A DNA stretch of 64,000 nucleotides from the NCBI GenBank assembly GCA_013398295.1, contig VZSF01003923.1, positions 241,214 to 305,213 on the forward strand. The letters run 5' to 3'. Shown piece after piece: positions 62,701 through 64,000 of this stretch. Made by a program: the position numbers and the translations under genes. Below the pieces are notes generated by a model. The model was not told where the DNA came from. It did not search any database and saw nothing but the letters and a program-made list of their open reading frames with translations. This DNA is from Chionis minor. Lineage: Eukaryota; Chordata; Aves; Charadriiformes; Chionididae. Position 1 is the stretch's first letter; every line of letters begins with the position of its first letter.

Positions 62701-63819
62701 CATCACCCAGCTGTCTCGCACCAATTTAGGTAGTGAAGAACTTCTGGTTTCACTGGGAGTAAAGTCAGGCTTCAAATGAGTCAGGACAAGTGCAATCCTG
62801 TAGCCATGGCAGGTCTCCAACTACGCAATAAGACACACGCCAATGATACCAACACAAGTGTCATCAAAAGCAAAACTGTAGGTCCTGGAGTTGCACGGGA
62901 AGGTTCTTGCTCATACAGCAAGTCGGGGAGCTCAGAACCGATGTCCCCTTCTGCAGGCACGCCTGTGTCTCTGATGTGCCTGTCTACTGGCTGTGAGATG
63001 CCCACAGCATACCAGGATCTACACCTACTTGCAGTTCTGTCCTAAACCACCAGACTCAGGAGGCTCGGACATGGATCTATATTCACATTTCATCCCTTTC
63101 TCATCAGCTTTTTCTCAGCCAGAGAACAGGTCCAGATGGCAGGGATCTGGAGCATGGATCTGGTTTCCAATTTGAAGCCATACTGGTGGTGACCACAGCC
63201 TGCATCACACATCAGACCATAAACCAGCTGCTAAGCCAGCTTCCCCGTGTGGTCAGCACCTCTCTGGAACAAGACTCCCCATCGCGTCTGCCAGGTGACA
63301 TACCTTGTGCAGCAACTCAATCCGTCCCTGCTCTCTGACCCTGTGTCCCAGATACACCCTGGCAGAAGACCCAGGGACCTACTGACCCACCACACTTCCC
63401 TCTCACACCATAGGGGAGTCTGCTCTTCTTCACTGCACACGTGCACGGGGTAAACGCCCTTCACAGGGCTGAGTCTGGAGCCCCACGTGTGAATGTCACA
63501 CTTTGTAGGCGAGACTTGGCCAATCTGAAACAGCAAGAGCCTTTCTTACCTTGGACGGACAACTCTGCGATGGTCCTGCTCCCTTCTTTCATCTCACAGA
63601 TGTAGACAGCATCATCGTCCGCGGTGACGTTCTGGACAGTGAGTCGGCGATACGTGCCCTCTTCTTCGATGTTGTATTTCTTGCTCTGCCGGAGTTTGGT
63701 TTCCTCCTTGAACCAAGCTGTCTCTGTACTAGGAACGGGCACTTCACATTGGAAGGTGGCAGATTCCTTCTCCCTCACTTCAAGATCCTTCAGTTTTTTC
63801 TTGAAGGGTATTGAGGGTT
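1003..63819 (-). CDS. OBSCN: Obscurin, internal part: 32 Ig domains and one FN3 domain in 35 exons (partial gene)
   Basis: Obscurin is a giant sarcomere-associated protein that surrounds myofibrils at the Z-disc and M-band. From family knowledge, its N-terminal Ig domains bind M-band titin and myomesin, and its C-terminal region carries titin-, ankyrin- and Rho-linked functions. The sequence shows 35 minus-strand exons with AG/GT borders. All outer borders are phase 1, so the exons join into one reading frame of 8,955 bases. Domain order is Ig, Ig, FN3, then 30 Ig. A single FN3 behind a few N-terminal Ig domains is shared by obscurin and OBSL1, but 30 Ig domains after it exceed OBSL1. Titin is excluded because its FN3 domains lie in the A-band. 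The start, the first Ig domains and the signalling C-terminus are outside the window. Exon borders are read by eye, without transcript support. Confidence 0.9.
1270..3307 (-). other. Introns: exons 34/35
   Basis: Non-coding. Contains the polypyrimidine tract at 2.7 kb; otherwise nothing recognisable on either strand. Confidence 0.8.
2711..2783. repeat. Purine arm plus long (TCTTCTTTTC)n polypyrimidine tract
   Basis: A pure pyrimidine tract on the plus strand (2,721-2,783) made of alternating ctcttctttt and ctcttcttttt units. It is preceded by aagaagaga, the exact reverse complement of tctcttctt inside the tract. On the gene-sense strand it is GAAGAGAAAA-like. Confidence 0.85.
3308..3574 (-). 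CDS. OBSCN: OBSCN window exon 34: Ig domain
   Basis: Two-cysteine Ig of 267 bp starting [31 protein letters not shown] and DSGRYECEA mark strands B, C and F, with an additional cysteine beside the tryptophan. Acceptor tgattctag with a thin pyrimidine tract; donor G|gtaaga. An inverted repeat sits about 57 bp upstream of the acceptor. Confidence 0.89.
3575..5103 (-). other. Intron between exons 33 and 34
   Basis: Contains the inverted repeat at 3.6 kb and a short TG/AT repeat at 4.5 and 4.98 kb. No Ig-like frame. Confidence 0.75.
3632..3669. repeat. Perfect 11-bp inverted repeat upstream of exon 34
   Basis: acaagtaatct (3,632-3,642) and agattacttgt (3,659-3,669) are exact reverse complements around a 16-base loop, with a further partly paired gat/atc at the outside. 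It lies near the branch-point zone of window exon 34. Confidence 0.8.
5104..5376 (-). CDS. OBSCN: OBSCN window exon 33: Ig domain, strand-F cysteine missing
   Basis: Ig of 273 bp starting [24 protein letters not shown] and VQWFLDK mark strands B and C, and [10 protein letters not shown] is the longer C'-D segment typical of this subtype; strand F is DSGVITFEA. Acceptor cctttcag, donor G|gtaatt. Confidence 0.88.
5377..6947 (-). other. Intron between exons 32 and 33
   Basis: No coding or repeat signal apart from a short aataaataaataaa run near 5.95 kb. Confidence 0.75.
6948..7214 (-). CDS. OBSCN: OBSCN window exon 32: Ig domain
   Basis: Two-cysteine Ig of 267 bp starting [31 protein letters not shown] and DSDTYSCDI mark strands B, C and F. 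Acceptor ccttccag, donor G|gtatgc. Confidence 0.9.
7320..7400 (-). mobile_element. Short CR1 3'-end remnant
   Basis: agaatcacagaat followed by a ggtgggaaggatct-like segment resembles the CR1 3' terminus in reverse complement. It is short and worn, so the call is tentative. Confidence 0.45.
7731..7997 (-). CDS. OBSCN: OBSCN window exon 31: Ig domain
   Basis: Two-cysteine Ig of 267 bp starting [31 protein letters not shown] and DSGEYTCET mark strands B, C and F. The acceptor follows a very long pyrimidine tract; the donor is G|gtcagc, weaker than most. Confidence 0.9.
7999..8056. repeat. A/G-rich tract, the pyrimidine tract of exon 31
   Basis: On the plus strand this is aaaaagaaaa-type sequence; on the gene strand it is a long C/T run ending ccctctTCAG at window exon 31. 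Confidence 0.8.
8796..9065 (-). CDS. OBSCN: OBSCN window exon 30: Ig domain, strand-F cysteine missing
   Basis: Ig of 270 bp starting [24 protein letters not shown] and FNWTLNG mark strands B and C; strand F is DAGEVVFTA. Acceptor ctcccag, donor G|gtaatg. Confidence 0.88.
9675..9757. repeat. G/T-rich low-complexity tract
   Basis: Repeated ggttggtttg / ttttgggttgg units, almost free of A and C on the plus strand. It may form two-tetrad quadruplexes. Confidence 0.7.
10004..10270 (-). CDS. OBSCN: OBSCN window exon 29: Ig domain
   Basis: Two-cysteine Ig of 267 bp starting [31 protein letters not shown] and DAGLYTCDI mark strands B, C and F. Acceptor accttcag, donor G|gtaagt. Confidence 0.89.
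10339..10745 (-). mobile_element. CR1 LINE, 5'-truncated
   Basis: Starts with the CR1 3' terminal repeats (aatcacagaatcac), then gggttggaagggacctcc and the usual CR1 block order up to the rev-comp of the [13 protein letters not shown] segment. Gene-sense orientation, inside the intron between window exons 28 and 29. Confidence 0.9.
11174..11440 (-). CDS. OBSCN: OBSCN window exon 28: Ig domain, strand-F cysteine missing
   Basis: Ig of 267 bp starting [15 protein letters not shown], with an acidic loop ([13 protein letters not shown]). Strand B has cysteine (AVFSCELSH); strand F reads DAGTVTMKS. It resembles window exons 23/24 and 33 more than its immediate neighbours. Acceptor cctacag, donor G|gtgggt. 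Confidence 0.88.
11441..12867 (-). other. Intron between exons 27 and 28
   Basis: Unique sequence up to the CR1 copy at 12.6 kb. Confidence 0.75.
12613..12838 (-). mobile_element. CR1 LINE fragment next to exon 27 donor
   Basis: atcacagagtggtttgggtt and following CR1 3' sequence. Its truncated 5' end lies about 30 bp from the donor of window exon 27. Very similar to the copy on the other side of that exon. Confidence 0.86.
12868..13134 (-). CDS. OBSCN: OBSCN window exon 27: Ig domain sandwiched between CR1 copies
   Basis: Two-cysteine Ig of 267 bp starting [31 protein letters not shown] and DAGVYKCRA mark strands B, C and F. Acceptor gctttgcag, donor G|gtacaa. CR1 fragments in gene-sense orientation end roughly 25-30 bp from each splice site. 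Confidence 0.89.
13159..13428 (-). mobile_element. CR1 LINE fragment next to exon 27 acceptor
   Basis: Begins at cagtttgggttggaagggac without the terminal octamers and runs for about 270 bp. Its 3' end lies about 25 bp upstream of the acceptor AG of window exon 27, so branch-point sequence may be CR1-derived. Confidence 0.86.
14024..14272 (-). mobile_element. CR1 LINE fragment, first of a tandem pair
   Basis: atcatagaatcccctagttt start and the CR1 block order up to the rev-comp of the conserved leader (gcaacttgaggccat). It stops exactly where the next CR1 begins. Confidence 0.86.
14273..14655 (-). mobile_element. CR1 LINE fragment, second of a tandem pair
   Basis: tcatagaatcatagaatcat terminal repeats followed by about 380 bp of CR1. 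The minus strand reads decayed RT-end motifs ([29 protein letters not shown]). Same orientation as the preceding copy. Confidence 0.9.
14773..15042 (-). CDS. OBSCN: OBSCN window exon 26: Ig domain
   Basis: Ig domain of 270 bp starting [24 protein letters not shown] carries the strand-B cysteine, the strand-C motif is PKWSLRG, and strand F reads MTGTIQFSI without cysteine. Acceptor atccag, donor G|gtaatg. A CR1 fragment ends about 120 bp beyond the donor. Confidence 0.87.
15043..15681 (-). other. Intron between exons 25 and 26
   Basis: Nothing recognisable. Confidence 0.7.
15682..15948 (-). CDS. OBSCN: OBSCN window exon 25: Ig domain
   Basis: Classical two-cysteine Ig of 267 bp starting [31 protein letters not shown] and DEDTYTCDA mark strands B, C and F. 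Acceptor ttcttttag, donor G|gtagta. Confidence 0.89.
15949..16622 (-). other. Intron between exons 24 and 25
   Basis: Nothing recognisable. Confidence 0.7.
16623..16727 (-). CDS. OBSCN: OBSCN window exon 24: second part of the second split Ig domain
   Basis: This 105-bp exon reads [20 protein letters not shown] and on to RAQLTVKG, strands E to G. The strand-F cysteine is missing. With the 162-bp exon it gives exactly 267 bp. Acceptor ctctTCTCAG, donor G|gtaatt. Confidence 0.84.
17227..17388 (-). CDS. OBSCN: OBSCN window exon 23: first part of a second split Ig domain
   Basis: This 162-bp exon runs from [15 protein letters not shown] through ASFVCEISH and TQWYKND to RMRQDG. The donor G|gtagga leaves phase 1. 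The break lies after strand D, unlike the neighbouring split domain that breaks after strand C. Both this exon and the next are multiples of three. Confidence 0.84.
17389..18769 (-). other. Intron between exons 22 and 23
   Basis: No repeat or coding signal recognised. Confidence 0.7.
18770..18923 (-). CDS. OBSCN: OBSCN window exon 22: second part of the split Ig domain
   Basis: This 154-bp exon encodes strands C' to G, from [20 protein letters not shown] to [20 protein letters not shown]. It enters in phase 0 after cttctag and leaves in phase 1 (G|gtatgt). Together with the 113-bp exon it makes a 267-bp domain with both cysteines. It is too short to appear as an obvious open frame, so it was found by splice-site reasoning. 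Confidence 0.85.
18924..19655 (-). other. Phase-0 intron inside an Ig domain (exons 21/22)
   Basis: Separates WFK from DGKEL. It is the only phase-0 intron in the window; contents unremarkable. Confidence 0.8.
19656..19768 (-). CDS. OBSCN: OBSCN window exon 21: first part of a split Ig domain
   Basis: This 113-bp exon encodes strands A to C, from [15 protein letters not shown] to VKWFK, with cysteine in VTFECELSR. It enters in phase 1 and ends in phase 0 (AAG|gtacag). The next exon begins GAT GGG, completing the usual WFKDGKEL motif, so the two parts must be spliced together. Confidence 0.86.
20156..20422 (-). CDS. OBSCN: OBSCN window exon 20: Ig domain without core cysteines
   Basis: Ig domain of 267 bp; after the junction Met it reads [30 protein letters not shown] and DAGLISFKG mark strands B, C and F. 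Neither core cysteine is present. Acceptor ttttacag, donor G|gtacac. Confidence 0.86.
20742..20770. repeat. (AC)n microsatellite
   Basis: About 14 uninterrupted AC units in the large intron between window exons 19 and 20. Confidence 0.95.
24048..24390 (-). mobile_element. Possible ancient CR1-like LINE remnant
   Basis: Contains a worn version of the CR1 3' block order (rggctggaaagacct, tcatccagccc, cttcttaagcccacgatggag). Heavily mutated and without clean ends, so only the general LINE assignment is offered. Confidence 0.5.
25029..25292 (-). CDS. OBSCN: OBSCN window exon 19: Ig domain with A-type donor
   Basis: Ig domain of 264 bp starting [15 protein letters not shown]. Strand B lacks cysteine (VTLEVELTK), strand C is VKWMRNS, and strand F has two adjacent cysteines (DRGFYCCES). 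The donor is A|gtaagt; the split codon A+TG makes Met with the next exon across a 4.6-kb intron, so no exon is needed in between. Confidence 0.87.
25531..25800 (-). CDS. OBSCN: OBSCN window exon 18: Ig domain
   Basis: Ig domain of 270 bp starting [15 protein letters not shown]. Strand-B cysteine is present (AVFKCTVSP) and strand C is VTWLRNG, but strand F reads DAAEISASA with no cysteine. Acceptor atccatcag, donor G|gtaagt. A short 238-bp intron leads to the next exon. Confidence 0.88.
26289..26555 (-). CDS. OBSCN: OBSCN window exon 17: Ig domain
   Basis: Classical two-cysteine Ig of 267 bp starting [32 protein letters not shown] and DEGEYSCES mark strands B, C and F. From here downstream the usual length falls from 276 to 267 bp. 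Acceptor tctcag, donor G|gtatgt. Confidence 0.89.
26556..27709 (-). other. Intron between exons 16 and 17
   Basis: Nothing recognisable. Confidence 0.7.
27710..27985 (-). CDS. OBSCN: OBSCN window exon 16: Ig domain
   Basis: Ig domain of 276 bp starting [16 protein letters not shown]. Strand C is VKWFKDG, followed by [10 protein letters not shown], and strand F is DTAMYTCQT. The strand-B cysteine is replaced (ITLTTSVTP), so no core disulphide. Acceptor ttcttag, donor G|gtgagc. Confidence 0.88.
27986..28810 (-). other. Intron between exons 15 and 16
   Basis: Nothing recognisable. Confidence 0.7.
28811..29086 (-). CDS. OBSCN: OBSCN window exon 15: diverged relative of the array Ig
   Basis: Ig domain of 276 bp starting [16 protein letters not shown]. 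It shares the array's framework ([36 protein letters not shown]) but has many protein and silent differences, for example [18 protein letters not shown]. It is the same family but has escaped homogenisation, so it serves as an internal outgroup. Acceptor cccttcag, donor G|gtgagt. Confidence 0.9.
29087..30241 (-). other. Intron between exons 14 and 15
   Basis: Unique sequence; not homologous by eye to the introns of the duplicated exon units. Confidence 0.7.
30242..30517 (-). CDS. OBSCN: OBSCN window exon 14: homogenised array Ig, copy 7
   Basis: Last array Ig, 276 bp, starting [16 protein letters not shown]. One change in the core gives LITVSKK instead of LITASKK. Acceptor tttcag, donor G|gtgaga. 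Its upstream intron carries a CR1 insertion that is absent from the matching position upstream of copy 6. Confidence 0.9.
30518..31943 (-). other. Duplicated intron between exons 13 and 14
   Basis: Paralogous to the intron at 32,220-32,703 at both ends (30.52-30.90 kb and 31.58-31.76 kb), with the CR1 insertion and several hundred extra bases in the middle. Confidence 0.82.
30616..30810 (-). mobile_element. CR1 insertion with 6-bp target duplication and paralogous empty site
   Basis: The insert starts agaatcatagaatcacttgg and ends in a short non-CR1 filler. It is flanked by tgactt at 30,610-30,615 and 30,805-30,810. The paralogous intron upstream of window exon 13 reads straight through from tctgactt to gacaatacac at about 32,311-32,328, showing the pre-insertion state. 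Confidence 0.92.
31944..32219 (-). CDS. OBSCN: OBSCN window exon 13: homogenised array Ig, copy 6
   Basis: Array Ig of 276 bp starting [16 protein letters not shown]. The core matches the other copies except K to E in VEKEDAGEY and a DVKG end instead of DVTG. The donor is G|gtcaga. Exon plus upstream intron is paralogous to copy 7 plus its upstream intron, so these two come from a recent tandem segmental duplication. Confidence 0.9.
32220..32703 (-). other. Duplicated intron between exons 12 and 13
   Basis: Short form of the intron at 30,518-31,943; contains the CR1 empty site at about 32,311-32,328. Confidence 0.85.
32704..32979 (-). CDS. OBSCN: OBSCN window exon 12: homogenised array Ig, copy 5
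   Basis: Array Ig of 276 bp starting [16 protein letters not shown], with the common core. The donor is G|gtgaga. The acceptor region is odd: cacgacacag with an almost absent pyrimidine tract, and the sequence just upstream resembles the end of an LTR. The intron downstream toward copy 6 is homologous to the intron between copies 6 and 7. Confidence 0.88.
32980..34096 (-). other. Intron between exons 11 and 12
   Basis: Begins beside exon 12 with tgtcgtggtttgggc, which resembles an LTR terminus. Remainder unique. Confidence 0.7.
34097..34366 (-). CDS. OBSCN: OBSCN window exon 11: mosaic array Ig, copy 4
   Basis: Array Ig of 270 bp, two codons shorter at its start ([20 protein letters not shown]). 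The 5' part (above about 34,302) is clearly diverged, including ENTTL for ENATL. The rest, from the strand-B cysteine onward, is identical to the other copies. This patchwork is what a gene-conversion tract ending inside the exon would leave. Acceptor cttgcag, donor G|gtgagt. Confidence 0.9.
34975..35420 (-). mobile_element. Old CR1 LINE fragment
   Basis: Degenerate CR1 with recognisable blocks (ggagtgatctctggaggtaa; gatggagatcccac; ttctcttctccaacctgaac). The minus strand reads [18 protein letters not shown], a decayed RT end. Confidence 0.8.
36461..36900 (+). mobile_element. Solo LTR of an avian endogenous retrovirus
   Basis: A 440-bp block starts TGTCCTGGTTTGAG and ends CCCAAACCCACGACA, imperfect inverted ends of TG...CA type. 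The flanks agtca / aatca are a probable 5-bp target duplication with one mismatch. A TATA-like TATAAAA sits at 36,802. No gag, pol or env reading frame is nearby, so this is a recombined solo LTR. One ambiguous base (n) lies at 36,872. Confidence 0.82.
38798..39073 (-). CDS. OBSCN: OBSCN window exon 10: homogenised array Ig, copy 3
   Basis: Array Ig of 276 bp starting [16 protein letters not shown]. The first 40 or so bases (cctctttcttcactttgtcc on the plus strand) differ from other copies; the remaining core is identical. This points to a homogenisation boundary near the 5' end of the exon. Acceptor ccctacag, donor G|gtgagg. Confidence 0.9.
39778..40053 (-). CDS. OBSCN: OBSCN window exon 9: homogenised array Ig, copy 2
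   Basis: Array Ig of 276 bp starting [16 protein letters not shown]. The core matches the other copies at DNA level over about 200 bp apart from isolated bases. Acceptor tttcag; the donor G|gtagga departs from the G|gtgag form of copies 3, 4, 5 and 7. The intron to copy 3 is about 700 bp and is not recognisably related to other array introns. Confidence 0.9.
41318..41945 (-). mobile_element. CR1 LINE, longest copy in the window
   Basis: catggaatcatggaatggta start, about 630 bp. The minus strand shows decayed RT motifs ([21 protein letters not shown] and, frameshifted, HLSDEERL). It is broken by frameshifts and inactive. Confidence 0.9.
42365..42479 (+). mobile_element. CR1 3' end in plus orientation
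   Basis: Reads cttgggcaacctggtctagt through ggtcccttccaacccaaacc to the terminal ttctctgattctgtgatt. It is the only clear CR1 in the window antisense to obscurin. Confidence 0.83.
43732..44065 (-). mobile_element. CR1 LINE, 5'-truncated
   Basis: gtcacaatcccctaggttgg start and the same subfamily block order as the copy at 14,024. It ends in the rev-comp of the HLKGSCSKV segment. Confidence 0.86.
45675..45950 (-). CDS. OBSCN: OBSCN window exon 8: homogenised array Ig, copy 1
   Basis: First of seven near-identical Ig exons, 276 bp, starting [16 protein letters not shown]. Core: [34 protein letters not shown]. Against the other copies it has one silent change in the core (cagcttcccc for cagtttcccc) and V for D in IVVTG at the end. 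The donor G|gttgga is weak by consensus. The reading frame stays open well into both flanking introns, which I treat as chance. Confidence 0.9.
46615..46678. repeat. 32-bp tandem duplication
   Basis: Two adjacent 32-bp units (46,615-46,646 and 46,647-46,678) differ at one base (c/t in gatcctcc versus gattctcc). They lie 50 bp beyond the donor of window exon 7. Confidence 0.92.
46729..47004 (-). CDS. OBSCN: OBSCN window exon 7: Ig domain
   Basis: Ig domain of 276 bp starting [16 protein letters not shown]. Both core cysteines are present (LELVCEVS and DQGSYTCET), with VVWKKDQ at strand C. The FVNK start links it to the array. It shows none of the near-identity seen in the next seven exons. 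The donor is G|gtgaga; a 32-bp tandem duplication begins about 50 bp into the intron. Confidence 0.88.
47005..50230 (-). other. Intron between exons 6 and 7
   Basis: 3.2 kb without recognised transposons. A small CpG-rich palindrome lies at 48.2 kb and a pair of CACGTG hexamers at 49.75 kb. Confidence 0.7.
50231..50503 (-). CDS. OBSCN: OBSCN window exon 6: Ig domain related to the array
   Basis: Ig domain of 273 bp starting [15 protein letters not shown]. Strand C plus the next loop read [16 protein letters not shown], close to the array's [16 protein letters not shown]. Strand F has DEGTYTCKI, but strand B has serine (AEFVSETSE), so the disulphide is missing. Large introns flank it on both sides. 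Acceptor tttcag, donor G|gtaagt. Confidence 0.88.
51731..51755 (+). repeat. (GGGGAA)n G-quadruplex-type repeat
   Basis: Four runs of four or five G separated by AA. It meets the strict G-quadruplex pattern on the plus strand, which is the template strand for obscurin transcription. Confidence 0.85.
51965..51987. repeat. Poly-T tract
   Basis: T-rich run with a single interrupting A in the intron between window exons 5 and 6; no LINE body with a poly-A tail was seen beside it. Confidence 0.8.
54201..54476 (-). CDS. OBSCN: OBSCN window exon 5: Ig domain
   Basis: Ig domain of 276 bp starting [16 protein letters not shown]. Strand C is VKWMKDG and strand F is DAGVYECTC; the strand-B position is alanine (AKLQAELSD). 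The F-x-N-K start and 276 bp length match the later homogenised Ig exons, so it probably belongs to the same subfamily. Acceptor gctgacag, donor G|gtatgt. Confidence 0.87.
55334..55600 (-). CDS. OBSCN: OBSCN window exon 4: Ig domain without the core cysteine pair
   Basis: Ig domain of 267 bp starting [10 protein letters not shown] directly after the FN3 exon. Strand B reads ALFTVDL and strand F reads GAEVKFVA, so neither core cysteine is present; the one cysteine lies in [11 protein letters not shown] beside the strand-C tryptophan. The fold is still clear from spacing and the [12 protein letters not shown] turn. Acceptor ttccctag, donor G|gtattt. Confidence 0.86.
56654..56956 (-). CDS. OBSCN: OBSCN window exon 3: FN3 domain
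   Basis: The only non-Ig domain in the window, 303 bp. A proline-rich lead ([12 protein letters not shown]) precedes an FN3 fold: SVTLAWSPP (strands A/B), [10 protein letters not shown] (strand C), TWVRCHE (strand C'), [20 protein letters not shown] (strands E-F) and a final YGQSP. Acceptor cctttgtgcag, donor G|gtgagc. A lone FN3 flanked by Ig domains is the main landmark that assigns the gene to the obscurin family. Confidence 0.92.
56957..61161 (-). other. Intron between exons 2 and 3
   Basis: 4.2 kb with a CR1 at 58.5-59.0 kb. Nothing else recognised. Confidence 0.75.
58490..59035 (-). mobile_element. CR1 LINE, 5'-truncated
   Basis: atcatagattagttaaagtt start, about 545 bp, ending near gcagaggggcagaatcccct. 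Its distal part matches the fragment at the left edge of the window. Confidence 0.9.
61162..61422 (-). CDS. OBSCN: OBSCN window exon 2: Ig domain immediately before FN3
   Basis: Ig domain of 261 bp starting [14 protein letters not shown]. The core shows AIFCVELD (strand B), IRWLKNKEE (strand C) and [10 protein letters not shown], so the strand-F cysteine is missing. The donor is A|gtaagc rather than the usual G|gt. The interrupted codon becomes A+CT (Thr) with the FN3 exon, which keeps the frame and supports direct joining. The acceptor ttatttaaag has a poor pyrimidine tract. Confidence 0.87.
61423..63549 (-). other. Intron between exons 1 and 2
   Basis: 2.1 kb; no repeat or coding signal recognised. 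A GC-richer stretch lies at 62.25-62.45 kb. Confidence 0.7.
63550..63819 (-). CDS. OBSCN: OBSCN window exon 1: Ig domain
   Basis: First exon in the window in gene order, 270 bp, phase 1 at both ends. It begins [15 protein letters not shown] and shows the Ig core: strand-B cysteine in ATFQCEV, strand-C tryptophan in TAWFKEE, strand-F cysteine in DDAVYICEM. The acceptor is cccttaag and the donor is G|gtaaga. It lies two domains before the FN3 domain. By the human layout this would be about the fourth Ig of obscurin; that numbering is an inference. Confidence 0.88.
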
Positions 63820-64000
63820 CTTAAGGGGATAAAAGCAGAAAAAGAGAAACAAGAGTTTATGATGGTCTGCGGCAAGAAATGTGCAAATAAGTAAGTCAAT
63901 AGAGGTCAAGTCAAAGTCAATAGAAAAAAATTAAACAATAACACTTCTTATTAAAGGTATTGATTTGTCCTGAGCTGCCATCCAAACCCATCATCAAGCC

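Noticed and set aside
1003..63819. Titin as the gene identity
   Set aside because: Many Ig domains resemble titin's, but a lone FN3 after a few Ig domains, followed by 30 Ig domains without PEVK or N2 segments, fits obscurin.
54201..63819. OBSL1 as the gene identity
   Set aside because: OBSL1 shares the Ig-FN3-Ig start but ends after roughly 20 Ig domains in total; here 30 follow the FN3 and the gene continues.

Overview
The window is vertebrate nuclear DNA, almost certainly from a bird. Intronic sequence carries many CR1 LINE fragments with the usual avian 3' end, one solo LTR of avian endogenous-retrovirus type, and simple repeats. There are no bacterial-style genes and no structural RNA genes that I can recognise.

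One gene accounts for all the coding sequence I can support: an internal part of obscurin (OBSCN), transcribed on the minus strand. The 5' side of the window's part of the gene is near 63.8 kb and the 3' side near 1.0 kb. I resolve 35 exons with canonical AG/GT borders, encoding 32 immunoglobulin (Ig) domains and one fibronectin type III (FN3) domain, 8,955 coding bases or about 2,985 residues. Apart from two Ig domains split over two exons each, every exon is one domain of about 90 residues with phase-1 introns on both sides. Two Ig exons, then the FN3 exon, then 30 further Ig domains match the obscurin N-terminal half. The related OBSL1 is too short, and titin has no lone FN3 among I-band Ig domains. 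The N-terminal first Ig domains, the start codon, and the C-terminal IQ, SH3, RhoGEF and kinase parts lie outside the window.

Layout in gene order (right to left): 63.8-54.2 kb holds Ig, Ig, FN3, Ig, Ig; 50.5-46.7 kb holds two Ig exons related to what follows; 46.0-30.2 kb holds seven Ig exons that are almost identical in DNA sequence although most of their introns are unrelated; 29.1-25.0 kb holds five diverged Ig exons; 20.4-16.6 kb holds an unsplit Ig exon followed by two Ig domains with internal introns; 15.9-1.0 kb holds eleven single-exon Ig domains in which classical two-cysteine domains tend to alternate with domains lacking the strand-F cysteine.

The most unusual object is the seven-exon array. 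Its exons are homogenised over a core of about 200 bp while the flanking introns have diverged, one exon is a mosaic, and one duplicated intron has a CR1 insertion whose paralogous empty site is visible. This looks like a lineage-specific expansion of the elastic Ig chain of obscurin kept uniform by gene conversion.
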